This document shows positions 62,508 to 64,000 of a DNA stretch of 64,000 nucleotides, piece by piece; within the stretch, counting starts at the first letter, position 1; every line of letters begins with the position of its first letter. The notes below the pieces were generated by a model. That model had not been told where the DNA came from, searched no databases, and saw only the letters and a list, made by a program, of their open reading frames with translations. This DNA comes from Deefgea piscis (lineage in GTDB: Bacteria > Pseudomonadota > Gammaproteobacteria > Burkholderiales > Chitinibacteraceae). The stretch is from the NCBI RefSeq assembly GCF_019665785.1, contig NZ_CP081149.1:2170001-2234000 (forward strand), in the 5' to 3' direction. The translations under genes were made by a program, and so were the position numbers.

Positions 62508-63917
62508 TTAAATCAGTTGAGAATACCTTGCTTTAGTTGCTTTTGTCCGTAAATACGCATCAAACACCATCGCAATCGAACGAATTAACATCCGCCCCTT
62601 CGGGGTTACTACGATGGAATCCACTTCCAAGACCAATAAGCCATCTGCGGCCAAAGGTTTTAGCAACTCAAGCTCTTCAGCAAAGTAATCACTAAAATCA
62701 ATCATATAACTGGCTTCAAACGTTTGAAAAAACAATTCAAACTGACACATCAAGGCCTGAATCACCGCGCGGCGCAGCGCATCATCCCGATTCATAGTTA
62801 GGCCACGCTCAATCGGAAATTCGTTTACTGCTAGCTTGGCGTAATATTCTTCTAAAGTTTTTACATTTTGGTAGTAGTTCGCGCCAACCTTACCAATCGA
62901 AGACACGCCAAATGCCAGCAAATCACAATCGGCATGCGTTGAATATCCTTGGAAATTTCGTTGCAAGCGACCACGACGCTGCGCAACCGCCAGATCATCA
63001 TTGGGTAGCGCAAAGTGATCCATGCCAATTAAGACATAACCGGCCTGAGTTAATTGCTCGATTGAATTTTGTAAAATATCGAGCTTCACTTCTGCAGACG
63101 GCAACTCATCCGCATTAATTCGGCGCTGCGGCATAAAGCGCTCAGGCAAATGCGCGTAGTTATATAGCGCAATACGATCTGGCTTGAGCAACAGCACGCG
63201 ATCAATCGTTTCTGCTAGCGACTCCGCAGTTTGTTTTGGCAAACCATAAATCAAATCAACGCTGACTGAGCGAAAGCCATGCATTCTAGCCGCTTCAATC
63301 ACCGTGCGAGTTTCTTCCTCTGACTGCACGCGATTCACCGCAATCTGCACCTCGGGATTAAAATCTTGAATACCCACACTCATTCGGTTAAAGCCCAATT
63401 GAGCCAAATGCTTAATTGTCTCTTCACCGACTTTACGAGGGTCAATTTCAATGGAATATTCGCCAGTTTCTAATAAAGTGAAATGGGCATTAACCACATC
63501 CATCAAACGCTGCAGCTGGGCATGCGACAAAAAGGTCGGCGTGCCGCCACCTAAGTGCAATTGACTCACTTTAGGTCGATTCGGCAACAAATCACCGTAC
63601 ATCTTTATCTCTTGCGTGAGATAATCGAGATATTCATCGGCTTTAGACTGATCTTTAGTAATAATTTTATTACAACCGCAGTAGTAACATATCGTATTAC
63701 AGAACGGCAAATGGAAGTACAATGACAAAGGCATCGACAAGGCGCCAGGCATGCGCTGACTTAAGCAGGCCGAATGCGCCTCTTGGCTAAGACCAGCGAC
63801 AAATCGATCCGCAGTTGGGTAGGAGGTATATCGAGGGCCTTTGCCATCGTAACGCACAATTAACTCACGATCGAAATCAATAGCTGGCGCAGTAATGTTT
63901 ATTTTTTTCGAGATCAT
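62508..63917 (-). CDS. hemN: Oxygen-independent coproporphyrinogen III oxidase HemN
   Basis: 469 residues. Radical-SAM cluster CNTICYYCGCNKIITK, GPRYTSYPTADRF at the N-terminus, LHLGGGTPTFLS, VGIQDFNPEVQIAVNRVQ and the C-terminal region of true HemN (IERGLTMNRDDALRRAVIQALMCQF). It makes protoporphyrinogen IX without oxygen. An FNR-type box about 60 bases upstream of the ATG fits induction at low oxygen. Co-directional with the TauE-like gene. Confidence 0.96.
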   Translation of the reverse strand: MISKKINITAPAIDFDRELIVRYDGKGPRYTSYPTADRFVAGLSQEAHSACLSQRMPGALSMPLSLYFHLPFCNTICYYCGCNKIITKDQSKADEYLDYLTQEIKMYGDLLPNRPKVSQLHLGGGTPTFLSHAQLQRLMDVVNAHFTLLETGEYSIEIDPRKVGEETIKHLAQLGFNRMSVGIQDFNPEVQIAVNRVQSEEETRTVIEAARMHGFRSVSVDLIYGLPKQTAESLAETIDRVLLLKPDRIALYNYAHLPERFMPQRRINADELPSAEVKLDILQNSIEQLTQAGYVLIGMDHFALPNDDLAVAQRRGRLQRNFQGYSTHADCDLLAFGVSSIGKVGANYYQNVKTLEEYYAKLAVNEFPIERGLTMNRDDALRRAVIQALMCQFELFFQTFEASYMIDFSDYFAEELELLKPLAADGLLVLEVDSIVVTPKGRMLIRSIAMVFDAYLRTKATKARYSQLI

Positions 63918-63975
63918 GATCTTTCCCAGTAACTTTGCTTTGGTCGCAGGATAAGATGGACCTGCAGAATAAAGT

Positions 63976-63989
63976 TTGATCTAAATCAG
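63976..63989 (-). promoter_or_regulatory. FNR/ANR-type box upstream of hemN
   Basis: TTGAT-CTAA-ATCAG matches TTGAT-N4-ATCAA at nine of ten defined positions. Centre 63982.5; a possible -10 (TATCCT, 63954-63949) would place transcription start near 63942, about 41 bases from the centre, the class II activator position. Confidence 0.7.
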
Positions 63990-64000
63990 ATAAAATATAA

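Noticed and set aside
63911..63922. 12-base perfect palindrome AGATCATGATCT over the hemN start codon
   Set aside because: Short, overlaps the start and ribosome site, and contains common GATC words; most likely chance.
1..64000. tRNA, rRNA, CRISPR array, insertion sequence, prophage or attachment site
   Set aside because: I looked for tRNA T-loop motifs, regularly spaced repeats, transposase or integrase genes and long terminal repeats, and found none that I could support.

Overview
The window looks like a chromosomal segment of a betaproteobacterium, most likely order Neisseriales and possibly a Chitinibacteraceae-type genus (family-level placement is inference). The reasons are the block rpoE-rseA-rseB-rseC-glutaredoxin-lepA-lepB-DUF4845-rnc-era-recO-pdxJ, an FNR-type box in front of hemN, a phasin, and a PsrA-type fatty-acid regulon. 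Most genes are core housekeeping genes. I see no phage, insertion sequence, CRISPR array, rRNA or tRNA, and no clear genomic island.

Layout. 1-4749: an FtsK-type translocase cut by the window edge, a cupin, dnaB, ratA and rnfH. 4750-7990: a copper-efflux operon (copA, copZ, CsoR-family repressor) with a perfect CsoR-type operator. 8033-11268: bioB, comF, a periplasmic asparaginase and a nested palindromic repeat. 11269-18200: tamB/tamA, a tiny transcription unit encoding a 29-residue peptide, and a chalcone-isomerase-like secreted protein. 18228-26679: a beta-oxidation block (fadA, fadB-like, fadL, fadE and a TetR repressor with a PsrA-like operator). 26708-32492: a leucine-rich-repeat kinase coupled to YchJ, a HAD/CHAD pair, dut, coaBC and radC.

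32878-38757: an orphan branched-chain-amino-acid-type binding lipoprotein, an AraC regulator, two tandem paralogous serine hydrolases and a small membrane protein. 38783-41253: thiM-thiE-thiD under a TPP riboswitch. 41440-48503: an aminotransferase and a divergent MarR regulator, a class 1A dihydroorotate dehydrogenase, a phasin, a DNA glycosylase, pmbA, darP/yjgA, a HAD phosphatase and mogA. 48525-50647: a PilZ-like protein and a SpoIIAA-like protein. 50725-60126: the rpoE-to-pdxJ block. 60204-64000: nadB, a TauE/DsbD_2-type membrane protein and hemN.

The most interesting items are: a CsoR-family repressor lacking two of the three canonical copper ligands although a perfect operator sits at copA; a likely leaderless copA start; a 29-aa peptide gene with its own promoter, 5' hairpin, strong ribosome binding site and terminator; an FtsK-family protein with no visible membrane domain; an LRR-kinase fusion translationally coupled to YchJ; and a TPP aptamer with a competing helix. 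I found no clear new multi-gene defence or biosynthetic system. The nearest candidates are the tandem serine-hydrolase locus and the PilZ-like/SpoIIAA-like pair.
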